DNA of 64,000 nucleotides from Limnephilus marmoratus. Lineage: Eukaryota > Arthropoda > Insecta > Trichoptera > Limnephilidae. The notes under the pieces are model-generated. The model saw nothing but the letters and a program-made list of their open reading frames with translations, had not been told where the DNA came from and made no database searches. Shown piece after piece: positions 1 through 11,892 of the stretch (positions are counted from its first letter, which is position 1; each line of letters starts with the position of its first letter). The translations under genes and the position numbers were made by a program. Location: the NCBI GenBank assembly GCA_917880885.1, contig OU862917.1, forward strand, positions 31,298,104 through 31,362,103, in the 5' to 3' direction.

Positions 1-288
1 AACAACTAACTAATTATATTGTGTGAATTGTTTCTTTATGCATGCCTCGCGTATTTCATATGTCTCTTACCACTCATTATAATGTGTTACTTGAGTGACC
101 TTATATATAATTCTGTATTTTTATTTGTGATGTTTTTGTTTTTGTAATTGTATGTATCTGTATTTAATTGTATGTAATTGTAGATTTTTATAATTGTTAA
201 ATAACTGAGTTTTATAGATGTTCTCACGTAAGTGCGAACATCTGTAAAATGTATCATCATAATAGTACCAACACAATAAAAAATCAAA
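1..288 (+). repeat. Probable LINE 3' tail with terminal hairpin
   Basis: T-rich, low-complexity sequence ending in a hairpin (stem AGATGTTC at 216-223 with GAACATCT at 236-243) and then an A-rich stretch near 280-288. The layout resembles the LINE tails at 24.9, 56.4 and 57.5 kb, where a hairpin precedes an A-rich end. No coding sequence is visible, so family assignment is by analogy only. Confidence 0.35.
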
Positions 289-1289
289 TTCATTGGCACC
301 AGGACAGCGTCCTAACCGCGTGCGAGCTGGATTAATTTTTGTCCATAATATTCATAATAATGACAAAGTTACCTCTCAATTTAGTAACGGTGTGGTTGTA
401 ACATGTACAGATGGAACCAAAGCGTTGGGTGTGATTTACGACTTTAAAAGGGAAGGTTCACTTTGTGTTGTGATGTTAAAAGGGGTGCTATTATTATGAG
501 TAAATGTGTAATTCGCCCGAACATAAATATTTTGACCTACAATATAAGGGATGCACTCTATTAACGAGGGGTAGAAGTGTAGTAATGGCGCTTCTTTCAC
601 ACACACGTGCCAGGAGCGCAAGCTGCAGAGGAGAGATGCTATCTGACAGATGTAACAAAGAGATTAATAGAGTACAAATTGTGTCACCGCATTAATACTA
701 TTAAGAAACGGTTTATGTTGAAAATAAAGGAACGAAACTTCACGTGGGTAACCTCGATACTTGTGATTTGAAGGATCTCTAAGCAGTTAACTTGGGTTTT
801 AAAAAAGAAACATTTTGGAGGAGGGTGGAAGACACATCGATCTACAAATCATTCCGATTAAATCACTCCGAAAGTCTAACGTCATAGATCCCTTCGGCAC
901 TGTGTTTCCTCTCTTCTACATCAAGGTTTTCTTCGAGAACCATGTTCACTCCTTACTCTCGTCAAAAGAACCTCTACACAGTAACACCAACGACTATCTT
1001 CCTCCGGTGTGGTAATCGTAAAAAAAATCCACAGCCGTAAATACGACCCTTTTTTTCATGTTGTAAATGACAACCATGTGTAAATGTTTAATTGGAGTGT
1101 TTCCAGTAAAGTTGTGCATTTGTGCATCTCACTCAAAGAGATCAATGACGCTGGTTCTTCGGACCATCGTCCATCGAAATATCAGTGGAAATACTGCAAT
1201 CTTTTATTTATATTAGAGAAATCTGTAGTAAGGACCGACATCATTAAGAGCGTTTAACCAGCCAGCGGACGAAAATCCACATTTCGTCG
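289..1289. other. Stretch with no recognised gene
   Basis: Short reading frames (60-70 codons) occur on both strands, but none has a recognisable motif and several overlap each other in different frames. The segment 290-520 is somewhat less AT-rich than its surroundings. Nothing supports a gene call. Confidence 0.4.
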
Positions 1290-1965
1290 AAAGTTGTTCT
1301 TCCGATCGTGCAGGGCGGTTACAATGAGAAAGATTGATTATTCTCCGTACCAGCTTTTTAAAATTGTAACTCAATATCGAATTTATTTCAATCCAAATTA
1401 GCTTTAATTTATACCTTCATCCAAAAATGCTGAAAGGCGTGATGATAAAACTATTAAAATAGTGTACTTTTTGTAGTTATTTTTTGAATATAAGTATTTA
1501 TCATTTTTCAATAATGTCGAAATTTAATAAGAATGTTAAAAAAATCTGAAATATAGTAGTTTATAAGTGCGCAAATAAATACACAAATGGACCAATTTTC
1601 GTCAAGAAACACATGTACGTACATATTTTTTAATGATTTTATTGAAACTAAAATTAAAATTCTAATACATAACTTTGCTAGATAATGTATTGATTTATTT
1701 TACTGCATAATTACATTATTTGAAATGGGTGTGGTATAATACAAAAACTTTTTTGAAAATTTAACAAATCTGCCAACGACCTATGGAATAACCTTATTAT
1801 ACTAAAAATTTTAAAAAAATCTAAAAATTTATTACATAACTATGCTAGATAAAAGAACAATCTTTCGATATCCATTTATAATTTTTTGTGGAAAAGAGTC
1901 AATACGTCTAAAAACTTTTTTGAAAATGACGTATTTCCGGCTTTCTCTGGTAATGCCCTCTTAAC
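1290..1965 (+). repeat. Diverged copy of the palindrome-1 arm repeat
   Basis: Block by block this matches the left arm of palindrome 1 at about 44740-45260. Shared pieces are CAGGGCGGTT near 1311, ATTTTCGTC..AAACAC near 1596, AATGATTTTATT near 1633, AACAAATCTGCCAACGAC near 1763 and ACAATCTTTCG near 1858. Order and orientation are kept, with substitutions and indels throughout. The palindrome arm is therefore partly built from a dispersed repeat family. No protein motif is recognised. Confidence 0.7.
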
Positions 1966-3381
1966 GCTGCTTCAAGTTTGGTCAGACAAAGGCTCCCACG
2001 ATTGTTTATTGCAAAATGTTGTGGTTTGGGCACTAAATTGCAGCAAGGTGATGTTGGAAAATTTTATACTCGCTTTGTTGCAGACATTCCATTGTTTGTT
2101 TCTGTTCTGAAGTAATATAAAATCGTAATAAAATATCCAGCAGTATCCGTAGGTTCATTTTAATATTTGGATTCCTAGAGTTACTTCAGCAATAAAAAGT
2201 AAGAGGTGTGTTGACGTGCAATGTACTAAATCCTAACGAATTTTATCGGTAGCTGAATATGGACGCTTTTAAAACGGTTTTACTGGTCAAAATTAAAAGT
2301 TGCAAGATCAAAACGATTTTTTAACAACCATTTTGTGACGTCATGCATACCTTTGTCCTTTACTACGGTATTATTCAATTGTTTATTGTTATCGTTATAT
2401 GTATCCTTATCTCTTTCCGTTCCTCATTTGTATTAGCATCACACCGCACGGTTTAAGAAAACCTTTTTTCAGGTATTTGGTATTTGGAACTATTATGTGA
2501 CTTTCCTTTAGAAAAGAATTTACGAGGTTTTTTTAATGGTGTATTTTTATAAAGTTGTGTAGAAACCATTCTAAAATCGTTTATATTTCATCTACCCCAA
2601 GGCTGTTGAACTCACCCCCTTGCCTGACACTTGTGGTGGAGTGTCATTGCAAACCAGCACTGCCTTAAATGGAGCAATTGAGCCAAAGAGGAGACAATTC
2701 AATTGAAGAACGGAAAATAAAAGTGTTGGAATAAACTGCACCCTGGGAGGTGACCCCCTCCCCCTCCCACTTCCCTTGATAAACCATCCTCCCCCTGCAG
2801 ATCGTGCAATGACTTTTACCCACCCTTAAATAATATAGGGGTCGAAAACCTTAAAACTTTCAACTTAATTCGGTTTACACGGATAAGCCGATTACGTCTC
2901 AAATTAATCAAAATAATTGGTTCTTACTCTGAATTATATTGTAATTCATATCTTCTTGTGCCTACCTACAGACTACAGGGTAACCGGGGGTAAAGTGCAT
3001 TATCTTTGGATGGTGTTTCTGGATGATGGTCGAAATAAAAACGATAAATTATATTTTCATAATTCCATTATTTTTTTTCCCCAACTATTTTTAGAATAAA
3101 AATAAAGTGTCTTTTTTACTTGTACTACCCAAGTTTTCTAAACTTAACCTCCCCCCCCAACACCTAGTATATAGCTCAAAAAATAATAATAGGATACGTG
3201 AGGGGTTGTTTAACAGAATTTAAACAATTCATTAAATTCAAAGTTTATTTATTTCTATATATTACAATATTTACCTATTTGTTGACATTTTTACATAATG
3301 TATTTTGAAATTTAATTATGTTGGGTGTAATGTAGGTTTGAGAAGGTGAAACTGTGGATGGGTAATTTTGTATGTTTCGTG
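1966..3381. other. AT-rich stretch, no gene recognised
   Basis: No convincing coding sequence. A pyrimidine-rich block with C runs lies at about 2745-2800, and a short C run at about 3152-3160. The block 2600-2800 is more GC-rich and could be an old SINE, but no pol III boxes were seen. Confidence 0.4.
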
Positions 3382-3415
3382 AACACCTCACTAGGAGAAC
3401 CTGTGCTGAGGTGTT
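3382..3415 (-). repeat. Hairpin typical of LINE 3' tails in this window
   Basis: Stem AACACCTCA (3382-3390) pairs with TGAGGTGTT (3407-3415); the loop contains CTAGG and CCTGTG. This is the reverse-complement form of the hairpins at 14532, 56415 and 57512, with base changes in the stem that keep pairing. Confidence 0.55.
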
Positions 3416-3512
3416 TACGTGTTTGTGATTAAGTGTGACAAGTATTTATGTATTGTAGTAGAAAGTTTTTATTTTTTTTTTAAACATTAAGATAGATAAT
3501 ATTAAGATACAT

Positions 3513-3534
3513 TATATATATATATATATATATT
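3513..3534. repeat. (TA)n microsatellite
   Basis: About eleven TA units in a row. Simple repeat with no other feature. Confidence 0.95.
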
Positions 3535-3777
3535 AGTTGAAATTCAAGTTTCGTGAAAACTTGAAGTTTTATGAATTGTTCAAATTCTTTGAAACAACCC
3601 GTCCTTATGGAGTATTGTTTAGTTTTATTCATTGAAAGTTGCCCGTTGGTTAGTTGTAATTATTTTTTTTCATGCATCACTTGCATGAAATAAAATGCAA
3701 TACTTTACAATCAAAATTTTCATTTATGTGCTTCATCCCATGCAAAATGCATGGGTTTATTTAGTTTATTATTTATT

Positions 3778-3814
3778 TGATGGGTTTATTTAGTAAAACT
3801 AAATAAACCCATCA
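3778..3814. repeat. Perfect 17-bp hairpin
   Basis: The arm 3778-3794 (TGATGGGTTTATTTAGT) is perfectly complementary to 3798-3814 across a 3-nt AAA loop. A direct copy of most of the left arm lies just upstream at about 3751-3766, so the structure may come from an inverted local duplication. Confidence 0.85.
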
Positions 3815-4714
3815 ATAAACCAAAAATATAAAAATTGTTTATCTGAAGCAGTTTAAAAATCTGGTGAAACCGGTTAGTAAAGTTATTATGTTTGCAGGCA
3901 AAGAATTGACAAATCAAATTTTCCTAAAATAATTTTCTTCGCTTATAAGTATTACTAATCTAATTAAAATAAATCGTTTTAATAAAAAAAGATGAATAAT
4001 AATTTTCCGACTGTCACAACATAAATCCATTAATTCGATTCAAATCGTCAATCATTACGATACATAAAGCACGGTGCATTATACAAAAAGGTCGTGCGAG
4101 GTTTTTTCTGTATACCCAAAAGCCGCCCCTTCCATTTTGCCACCCCCCGACAAAAGCAAATTATCTCTGTCACCCCTATTGTATGGCCGTAACGGTAGCG
4201 ACCGGGATATACCCCTGGCACCTACCCTTAACTATCCGAACCGGGGGATGATTCTGGACCTGTCTTCAATTACTGAGCCATTCCATTCCAGTGTACATGT
4301 ACGTTCTAAGATATAAACACACTTTGTTATATATATTTTCCAGATATATATTCTTCCCTTGTAATAACTGGGGATTGAAGATTCTTGATTGTGGAATATT
4401 GTTCGTTTAATTAAAAGCGTGTGTCTTTAATTTCTGGCTGAGCAATGAACAATTTAAAATGCTTAGGTAATAGTTTTTAACAAAAGTAGAGAATTCTTGC
4501 AGATAAAAAATTTTATATGCAGATTAAATATTTTATGACTGTAATAATTGATGTGGATTTTTGCACAGATATTTTAGTTTCAGTATTTAGTTTATAGTTT
4601 ATTTTAGTTTATCAGAAGTATCGCCTGGTGGGATACTGTACAGAATAGAAGATTTTAGATTGTGCTAGATAAGGTAGGTACCTATTATCCAACTAGTGTC
4701 ATAGATATCCAACT
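3815..4714. other. Stretch with no recognised gene
   Basis: Contains an 80-codon frame at 4074-4316 (plus) in a locally GC-richer patch (4100-4260). It has no recognised domain, no repeat partner in this window and no visible splice context. I see nothing else to name. Confidence 0.4.
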
Positions 4715-5052
4715 AGTGTCATAATAATAATTGGATAATTTGTATAGCGCCGTTTTTGTGAAAAATCACCTCATGGGCGCTGTACAATTTATTAAGAATT
4801 CTTAGTTTCAATCTAATTTTACTATTAACAAATAGATACAGAAACATGCTTACCTGGCAGATCACTTCCGATAAACACACTTTAATTAGAAAGTTTATAC
4901 TAGAAGAAGATACGGCTTTGCACGCGGAAGACATTCTATTTAAAACACTGGAAAATCTGGACATTGCACGATTTTACATTTGCTAACCCCATCATTATTA
5001 GTATTACATCTATTTAAAGATTAGTGACAAAAATAGAGTTCATGTTTATTTT
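4715..5052 (-). mobile_element. 3' region of a LINE, minus strand, ending in (ATT)n
   Basis: Read on the minus strand this ends in a hairpin-like AGCGCC..GGCGCT segment (about 4745-4785) and then an ATTATTATTAT tail at 4720-4733. The same end occurs at 27815-27900, 46300-46350 and 49440-49505. It lies downstream of, and in the same orientation as, the ORF2 fragment at 5281-5631, so it is probably the same element's 3' UTR. Two direct copies of a CCAACTAGTGTCATA-type unit (4689-4723) flank the tail. Confidence 0.6.
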
Positions 5053-5206
5053 GAAAGACGGGAGAATTTAGGACTCTTTAGGGTTGGAGAATGTTCATGA
5101 AATGACCTTTAAAAGACGGGAGAATTTAGGACTCTTTAGTGTTGGAGAATGTTTATGAATGACCTTTGAAAGACGGGAGAATTTAGAAATGAAATGACCT
5201 TTAAAA
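5053..5206. repeat. Tandem repeat, about 58 bp x 2.6
   Basis: Units begin GAAAGACGGGAGAATTTAG at about 5053, 5111 and 5168. The third is internally deleted. The array lies within the presumed LINE 3' UTR. Confidence 0.85.
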
Positions 5207-5280
5207 ACGCTTACAATAAAGATTTTTTAATTTAATTTATTTTTATTATTATTTTTTGTTTATTTTTTTTAACAAATTGG

Positions 5281-5631
5281 TTATTTACAATGTCGCGGGC
5301 ATTGAAGGTGAAGGTGAAAGGTTTTTGAGTTTATGGATACGACTGTCTGAGTTTTAAGTTTAGCTCTAAATTCTGCCGAGTCTGTGATCATTCTTAAGTC
5401 ATGTGGCAGTCCATTCCTGGCTTTAGGTCCTGACACTCCGAAAGCGCGCTCACCGAACTTAGTATCTAGTGTGCGCTTTGGTTCCTTTAACCTTCCGATA
5501 GCTGATGATGGCGCTGACCTAAGGATTGACTGTCGAGAGTTGGAATCTTCTGGACATTGGAATCAAAATTCCGACAAGTAAGCCGGAGCCATTCCGTTAA
5601 GGGACTTAATAACACCGATATTTATTTGCCT
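5281..5631 (-). pseudogene. LINE ORF2 C-terminal fragment (CR1/L2-type end)
   Basis: Read on the minus strand from about 5631 to the stop at 5281-5283. It contains, in order, SLNGMAPAYLSE, then FGERAFGVSGPKARNGLPHDLR, then FRAKLKTQ. This order (substrate loop, GxRAFxxxGPxxWNxLP, FKxxLK) is typical of the very C-terminus of CR1/L2-like LINE polyproteins. One in-frame TGA follows LSEF. The reverse transcriptase and endonuclease domains are absent, so this is a 5'-truncated dead copy. Confidence 0.75.
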
Positions 5632-5639
5632 ATTGTTTC

Positions 5640-7290
5640 TTGCACCTCACAATTCACAATAGTTGCCCTTTAGGTGTTGGTTGGAGGATTCTTGCGCGGT
5701 ATTCAAAACAAAATCATTTAATTAGTTTTCTTTATGACAACTGCAGAGCTATTTTAGAGCTTATCTTATGGAATCCAACATATTTGAAGTTTAGTATGAA
5801 CATCGCATCAATTTATGCGGGTCTGCGCTAGTAATTAATAAAATTATAGGATTTAAAAATCATATATTACTAAAATATCTGGTTTGGATTTATGGCACAA
5901 CAGTTTTCATCGCGTATTGTTTTGATCAATATAAAGCAACACGATGATGTTCGCTAACAATTTACCATAACGTCCATAACCCACCGCGAACATCCCCTGC
6001 AGTAATTTATTGCCCATAGCAGTCATCGTACAACCATAATATCCACCATACCTTCCATAGGACAAAATATTCCTCCCATAGTAACCATATACCGTCAGTA
6101 CATTGATGCAAGTCACAGGCATAATGGACAGAATGAATTCAAACCGAAACAAAACATTGTTCTATTTACCCACCCTTCTTTTAATAGTTGCATCGTATGC
6201 TGCGGGATGGGTTTTGTAGGGCTCCTGTCACATTTTTATTTATTTGCGATCCTTTATGATATAATAATAAACACTTAAAATTAAAGCATTTTCAGTTGAC
6301 TAAAATATCGTATTAAAAAACTAAAGCTTTAAAATATTTTAAAATTATTTATATTTTTTTATTCATCTTTATTAATTACATTACATTTGTAATTAGTTTT
6401 AACATAAACAGTTTACAATGAAAATAATGACAAAATATTACATTTAAAATAAAAGACAGCGTTGTACCATTGGAAATACGGTGACCAGACAACTCAGAAC
6501 CTACTATGAATAGTCATTAATCCTACTTATTTTTACCTCCGTTAAAGATAGAGACGTACTGAAGTTTAGAAGTGTATATTTGACATATTATCATACTAAC
6601 ACAGTTTATAGGAAGTCAAATAACTAGTTTGGGGTTTTGTACTTTAAATAAAACCAAAAAATTTATAAAATATTTATTGTAATTAAAAAAATAACAAAAT
6701 TCTGTAAACTTCTTACAAATCAACTACAAAGTATTTAGTCTTTTTTTAAATGAAAAATAATGTTACATTTTTTGACTAAATCGTATTTTTACATGCTATG
6801 AAAGTTTAAATGCTTATCAGTGGTTATACTTAAAAAAAAAAAATTTCGCAAAATAACATTTATACGAACAAGTCCGAAAGTTATACAAAAAATAATCATA
6901 CGTCTGTTGGACGTATGGTGTACGCATTTCTTCGTAATTATTGTACTTACCGTGGTGACAGAGCCGCCCCGCGCAAACTCTACTCGGCAAATGAGCTAAC
7001 TGAGATAGACAGCGCGCTGCGTTGCGAAATAAAAAAAAACACTGCAATTCTTGTGTGTCGCTTACGTTTCAAAGACGTAGATTATCTTTCTAGGGTTAAA
7101 AGCGATGAAAAAAATGGCTAAATAGGTTACACTAGTTTAGGGTTATGGGCTATTTTAATTTTTTTTTTCATAGCTTTTAATGACTTTTCAAAGAGATGTT
7201 GAGTTGACTTGATTCTGAGTTGGCATGGAATCGGAAATACATACTAGATGCTAATAAAGAGGTTTTTTTTACATAAACCCCACACTCGGA
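5640..7290. other. AT-rich stretch, no gene recognised
   Basis: A minus-strand frame at 5907-6152 would encode a glycine/tyrosine-rich stretch (YGYYGRN, YGRYGGYYG), caused by a run of CCATA-like repeats. It lacks a convincing start context and I do not call it a gene. A 68-codon plus frame at 6915-7121 lies in a locally GC-richer patch but has no motif. Poly(A) and poly(T) tracts at about 6831-6842 and 7160-7169 suggest retroelement tails. Confidence 0.35.
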
Positions 7291-7345
7291 TTGAATTTGA
7301 GAGGGGGTGTGGGTACCGCGGCCCCGGGAACCATTTACTTTCTTT
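7291..7345 (+). repeat. SINE-1 head fragment
   Basis: Contains GGGTACCGCGGCCCCGGGA followed by ACCATTTA, the conserved start of the SINE-1 family (fuller copies at 20112, 35545 and 47597). The rest of the element is missing. Confidence 0.5.
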
Positions 7346-8002
7346 AATTTATTTTTATCCTGACGAACTAACCTTTGGTTTCGAAATATATTGATTATTT
7401 TGATTAAACGTGTGGTGAATACAAAGTGAATTGTTTTCATTTAATTAAAATGATGCCACAAAGTGAATTTACGAATATTAAAGATATGATTATTTTCATT
7501 TAATTTTAATTAAATTAATTAATTTTAATTTATAATCCTACGTAATTTAATCAAATGAGAATCATTAAATTTGCTGGATTACACAAGCAAAGTTATATTA
7601 CAGTCGATAGTGATCTGGCATCTGACGATATTGAATTATTACTTGGTACAATATCTCGCATTAATTGATTGAATCCTATCATCCGAGAGCTTACCATTTA
7701 ATCTCCTTACTGTTGTACGTTAAATTGTTCCCCCCTGCATAAATAAATTGCTAGAATGTAATCTTGAGGGGCACGCATATTTATCTCTAATGCAGCGCAC
7801 ATATTAACTATACCAATATTGGGTGCTATACGAGTATGTATCCCTAACATATTAAATGTACCAATATTGAAATCTGTGATTTATTGCAGAAATTAATGTT
7901 GGTACCGACTGTTGTCTGATATAAAAAAAGATGTTAAAATAAAAAAATCTACACAAAGAAATTTAATATTTATTTTAACGTGAACACCGTCCAGGAACTA
8001 AG
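7346..8002. other. AT-rich stretch, no gene recognised
   Basis: No coding motif. The segment 7448-7475 resembles the 64-bp tandem unit at 19750 (ATGxTGCCACAAAxTxA). Confidence 0.35.
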
Positions 8003-8128
8003 CATCCCCAATAATTGAGGTTGTAAGATTGGATAGAGAGGGGAGGGGTAAAAGATGGGAAGAGGAAAGTTGGAAAGTGACTGACTATTCAGATTTGGTC
8101 GCTAAACTAATGTCATTCGAAGCAACGC
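8003..8128 (+). repeat. SINE-2 fragment
   Basis: Matches the family at 16853 and 59765: CATCCCCAATAATTGAGG, a G/A-rich block, then CTATTCAGATTTGGTCGC and GAAGCAACG. Degenerate and truncated. Confidence 0.6.
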
Positions 8129-8199
8129 TTATTATTAGCAACTTTTTTCGTTAATAGCAATGGTTTTTTTTCGAATAAAAAATCCAGTGATTTATAATT

Positions 8200-8878
8200 A
8201 CAACATTGATAACAATGCCCTTCAGACAGACAAACAGAAATCTCCAATAAGGGCTTAAAAATGTTGGGATTTATAACTAGGCTAACTAGAAATTTTAACA
8301 ATATAAAGTGTATTAAACTGTTATATTTTACCTATGTTAGAAGTCAACTTGAGTACAATTCTCCCGTCTGGAATCCACATTATAGTATACATGTACAAGC
8401 TATTGAAAGAATACAAAACAAATTCTTAAGTTTTCTAAATTAAAAAATTAGTATTCCAGCAATTATGTTGAACTACAACACTATTTTAAATGATTTGAAT
8501 ATGCTCAAATTGTCCGACAGAAGAATTTTCTCTGACTTGGTATTTCTATATAAAATTCTAAATGATTTAGTTGATAGTCCGGTATTGCTAGAATTGATAA
8601 GCTTCCGGATTCCACTACGTAATACTAGAAGTCAAGATTTATTTCAGTGTAGAAATTCTGGGACTAACTACCGTATGTATTCTTCTTTGCCCAGAATACT
8701 TATGGAGGTAAACAATTATACCAAGTCAGTGGACATCTTCAATTTATGTTTAAACAAATATAAAATATTGTTACTGAGACAGTTCAGTTATGTACATTGA
8801 ATGCTTTGTATTTTCATATTATTCATATGTAATGTAAAAGCCCCGAAAAGGGGCGTTAATCAATAAATAAATATAATG
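8200..8878 (+). mobile_element. 5'-truncated LINE: ORF2 C-terminus plus 3' end
   Basis: Two plus-strand frames (about 8261-8443 and 8465-8800) give the C-terminal part of a Jockey/CR1-like ORF2: LGFITRLTRNF, then YVRSQLEYNSPVWNPHY, IERIQNKFLSF, then LSDRRIFSDLVFLYKILNDL and RNTRSQDLF. A stop in AAATTAAAAAAT breaks the frame between the two parts. After the final stop comes a short UTR, a GCCCC-GAAA-GGGGC type hairpin (about 8839-8854) and an AATAAATAAATA tail. There is no RT core, so the copy is dead. Confidence 0.75.
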
Positions 8879-9020
8879 AGGATGAGTTACTAAGGATGTT
8901 CGTAATACATAAGGATGAGTTCAAATGACAACTGTTATTCAAATCCTCTAAACGTGTTTCTTTCTTTCATGAGCCAAGTAGGAAACAGTCGAAAGTGACT
9001 CTAACTAACTTGACTTGGTA
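8879..9020. other. Short unassigned stretch
   Basis: Two partial direct copies of AAGGATGxxxT-type sequence near 8880 and 8910. Otherwise nothing seen. Confidence 0.3.
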
Positions 9021-9575
9021 TTTCTATACTAACTAACCATCACGCCGTTTCCCCGCAGGGGTAGTAGGCAGAGAGGACGGACCGCCAAACAACTCGATCT
9101 TGGCACACACTCCTTGCCTCGTTTACGTTCATACATCGTCTCATACATGCTCTTCTATTATTCTGACTCTTGACATAGCCCGAATCAAGTATCTGATTCA
9201 TTTGATCGTGCCTTGTATTTTTTGGGCGTCGTCGACTTCTTCTACCATTCACATTTGCGTCATATATTCTCCTTACACTCTTCATTCCTCGTTCATTCGC
9301 TATACATGCCCAAGTCATCAGAGCGTCCCTCTCTTAATCTTACTCATTACGCTTACATCAGCCTAGTATTCTTTGCGGATCTCCACGTTTTTCACACGAT
9401 CGTACATGGTTTTACCACACATCTGCCTCAGGGATCTCATTTGTACAGTATTCAGTCTACTTTCATCCTTCCTCTGCCAGTTCCATGCGTCACTGCCATA
9501 ATACGTCAAGGTAGGTACCAATACTCCATTATGGACGGTTAGCTCGCTTCTTTGGACAGTTTTTTGTTGGCGCTA
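9021..9575 (-). mobile_element. LINE ORF2 C-terminus, same family as 17350-18602
   Basis: On the minus strand this encodes the end of an ORF2 matching the copy at 17.4 kb: ERGMKSVRRIYDANVNGRRS, DSGYVKSQNNRRACMRRCM, VNEARSVCQDRVVWRSVLS and AYYPCGETA before the stop at about 9040. The upstream part (9320-9575) is frameshifted. The 3' end is only CGGCGTGATGGTTAGTTAG. The truncation point, CTGAACGCCGTTAGCGCC, aligns with 18064 in the other copy. Confidence 0.8.
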
Positions 9576-10520
9576 ACGGCGTTCAGTAATACTAATAAAT
9601 CTAAAAAAACATGATAATAAATAAAATATAGGCGGCTTAGAAACCACTCTTATTTTTTTTTTCAAAACTTAGACACACAGTACCTACAATCTACAATATT
9701 TGAAAAATTGTTACTTAATTCGATCTACTTGAATTGGCTCTGGTCTGTACTTCGTATTGGTATTTCGACCTAAATCTGCTTTTTATCAAAGGATTATTTG
9801 TATCAAGCTCCTCAAGTAACAACCTTTCCGAACATATCAAGTCATATAATTTTTAATGCACTTTTAAAAAGATTGTGTTAGCCGATTTTTTTTCATCTTT
9901 GACTTTTCTTAATTAATGGCATAACATATTGTATGTACATTTATTTTTTGCCTTTGTCCTTTTAAATTAACTTCGCTTTTCAGAACAACTTGTATTTGTC
10001 TCACGGAAATCGTTGTCTCGAAAAAAAAATTAAGCATTGCGAATTTTTATTAATTACTTTTATATAAAACGCCAAAAGGAGGTGATAAATAATAATAATA
10101 ATAATATAAGTTTATTCCAGATAAAAAGGTTAAAAATACATTTGTCTAATAAAATATATATGTGGTTTTATTTTTTCGTCACCGTTATTTTTAGTTAGAA
10201 AAATGAGCCATTTTCAATACTTTTTAAAGTTAAAAACATTAAAAAAATTTATATTAAATAAAATTGTACGATTATTTTTGATGATAAAATTTGAAAGCGT
10301 ATCACCTTTCAAAAACAGTTTTTAGTTTTCGGATACGTTTACAAAGATTCCAAATATTTGGATTTTATTGCGAAGCGGAAATACTCTGACCTACAGACAG
10401 AATATGGTCGAGGCCTGTAGGGTTAATAGCATAATGAATTATGTACATATATTTTTTTTAAATCTTTCTTAATTATTAGCTTAATACATTATTTCAAATC
10501 AAATTTCAACAAATGGTCAC
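9576..10520. other. AT-rich stretch, no gene recognised
   Basis: Low-complexity sequence with a short (AAT)n run at about 10088-10106. No coding motif or structured repeat seen. Confidence 0.4.
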
Positions 10521-11218
10521 CCTACAAGCAGGGCTGGGCAGTATTTGAAATACATGTAATTGAAATACGTATTTGAAATACAAATACGTATTTTGTATTT
10601 GTATTTCAATTACTTCCTAAAAATGTATTTTGTAATTGGTATTTCAATTACCTGGGGCTGAGGTATTTTGTAATTTGTATTTCAAATACTTATGGCTTCA
10701 AAATACATTTTCAAATACATTTAGCGATCTTAATAATGATAATGAAAAATAAACTGACATAGATAATACGTAGACTAAAAACGCTAGAATCCAGAGCTAT
10801 ATGTTATGTATGTTAATATTTAGAGTTGGCAACACGTCCTGTGCTATAACAGCACTGTTATTGTACATTTTCTATCATATTATATAATGCTTGTCATTGC
10901 TTTGTATTGTACTTTTTTGTCTCATAGTATTAGATCAAGCACTATAGGAATAATTTGACTGAATACTAGATTATTTTTAAGTTAATTACAGTAGAGCGCA
11001 CTTGAAGTGAAATAACTAGTGTCCGACCGAAACAGGGTTTTCTACCGAAAAACCGAATATTCGATATCTGTCTCAGTTTCGGCCGAAACCGAAACCGAAA
11101 CTTTTTTAGACATGTTAAAAATCTATTGTTTACAGAAATTCGGCTTATTTTTTACACTAATATTCACTATAAAGTAAGGACCTCATAAATTGAGTATTAT
11201 AATTTTAATTGCGTTTAC

Positions 11219-11892
11219 AATCACAACATTTTTTAACATTAACTCCACATGAGAGGCCCTGAGGAAAATAATTTCCTTCAGGGCGTATGTCATCTTTGAA
11301 GATGCTGTATGGAGGGTCTTTTTGGGGAGAGGAAGGAGTAAATGGTCTTGAAGAGACCTATGTTGTAGGAGGGAGGAAACATAGAGGCCGGCAAAACGTT
11401 CCACAGCCGAGCTGTTGAACTCAAGAATGAGTCATAGAAACGACCCGTTCTCATGTGACTAATGTCAACCGTGTACATATGTTGGGCGCATGTTTGGCAT
11501 GTTGCGCGACTACGCACTGGTGCCGAGGGGATCAATGGCGCTATTTCCTCAGAGTATCTTCCATTGTATTACCGGTAGAACAAGGACAGATTCCCACCTG
11601 ACATCTATGTTCTAAAGATCGCAATCCGTTTGTGTTAGGAGAATCTATCAATTGGACCACCGGTTTCTGCACAGAGTCGAGGGTTTTTTTAAGGTATTTT
11701 GGGGCTCCAGACCAGAGGTGGCTGCCAAATTCAATAGTGGGGCGCAGTTGCGATTTGTACAGTGTTAGCACTTGTGTATTATTCAAGTATCTGCGGGTCC
11801 TGTACAGTACGCCCAGTGTCTGAGAGTCTAAAACTCTGGCTTCGATGGAGCCCCCATACCTGAGCTGGTCATTTAGAGTTACTGCCTCCATT
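11219..11892 (-). mobile_element. LINE ORF2 C-terminus and 3' end inside hAT-B
   Basis: Minus-strand frames encode RYGGSIEARVLDSQTLGVLY, then VLTLYKSQLRPTIEFGSHLW, VQKPVVQLIDSP, LRSLEHRCQVG, and after a frameshift APVRSRATCQTC and SSTARLWNVLPASMFPPSYN, GLFKTIYSFLS, with a stop at about 11290. This is the C-terminal tail of a non-LTR polyprotein. The 3' UTR carries the CCCTGAAGG..CCTCAGGG hairpin and ends GTGGAGTTAATGTTAAAAAA. The same end is found on SINE-1. The element is cut at 11892 by a PIF-like insert. Confidence 0.78.

Noticed and set aside
5907..6152. Glycine/tyrosine-rich minus frame resembling a cuticle or silk-type protein
   Set aside because: Produced by a short CCATA-like repeat; the Gly/Tyr part is only about 25 residues and is flanked by unrelated hydrophobic residues.
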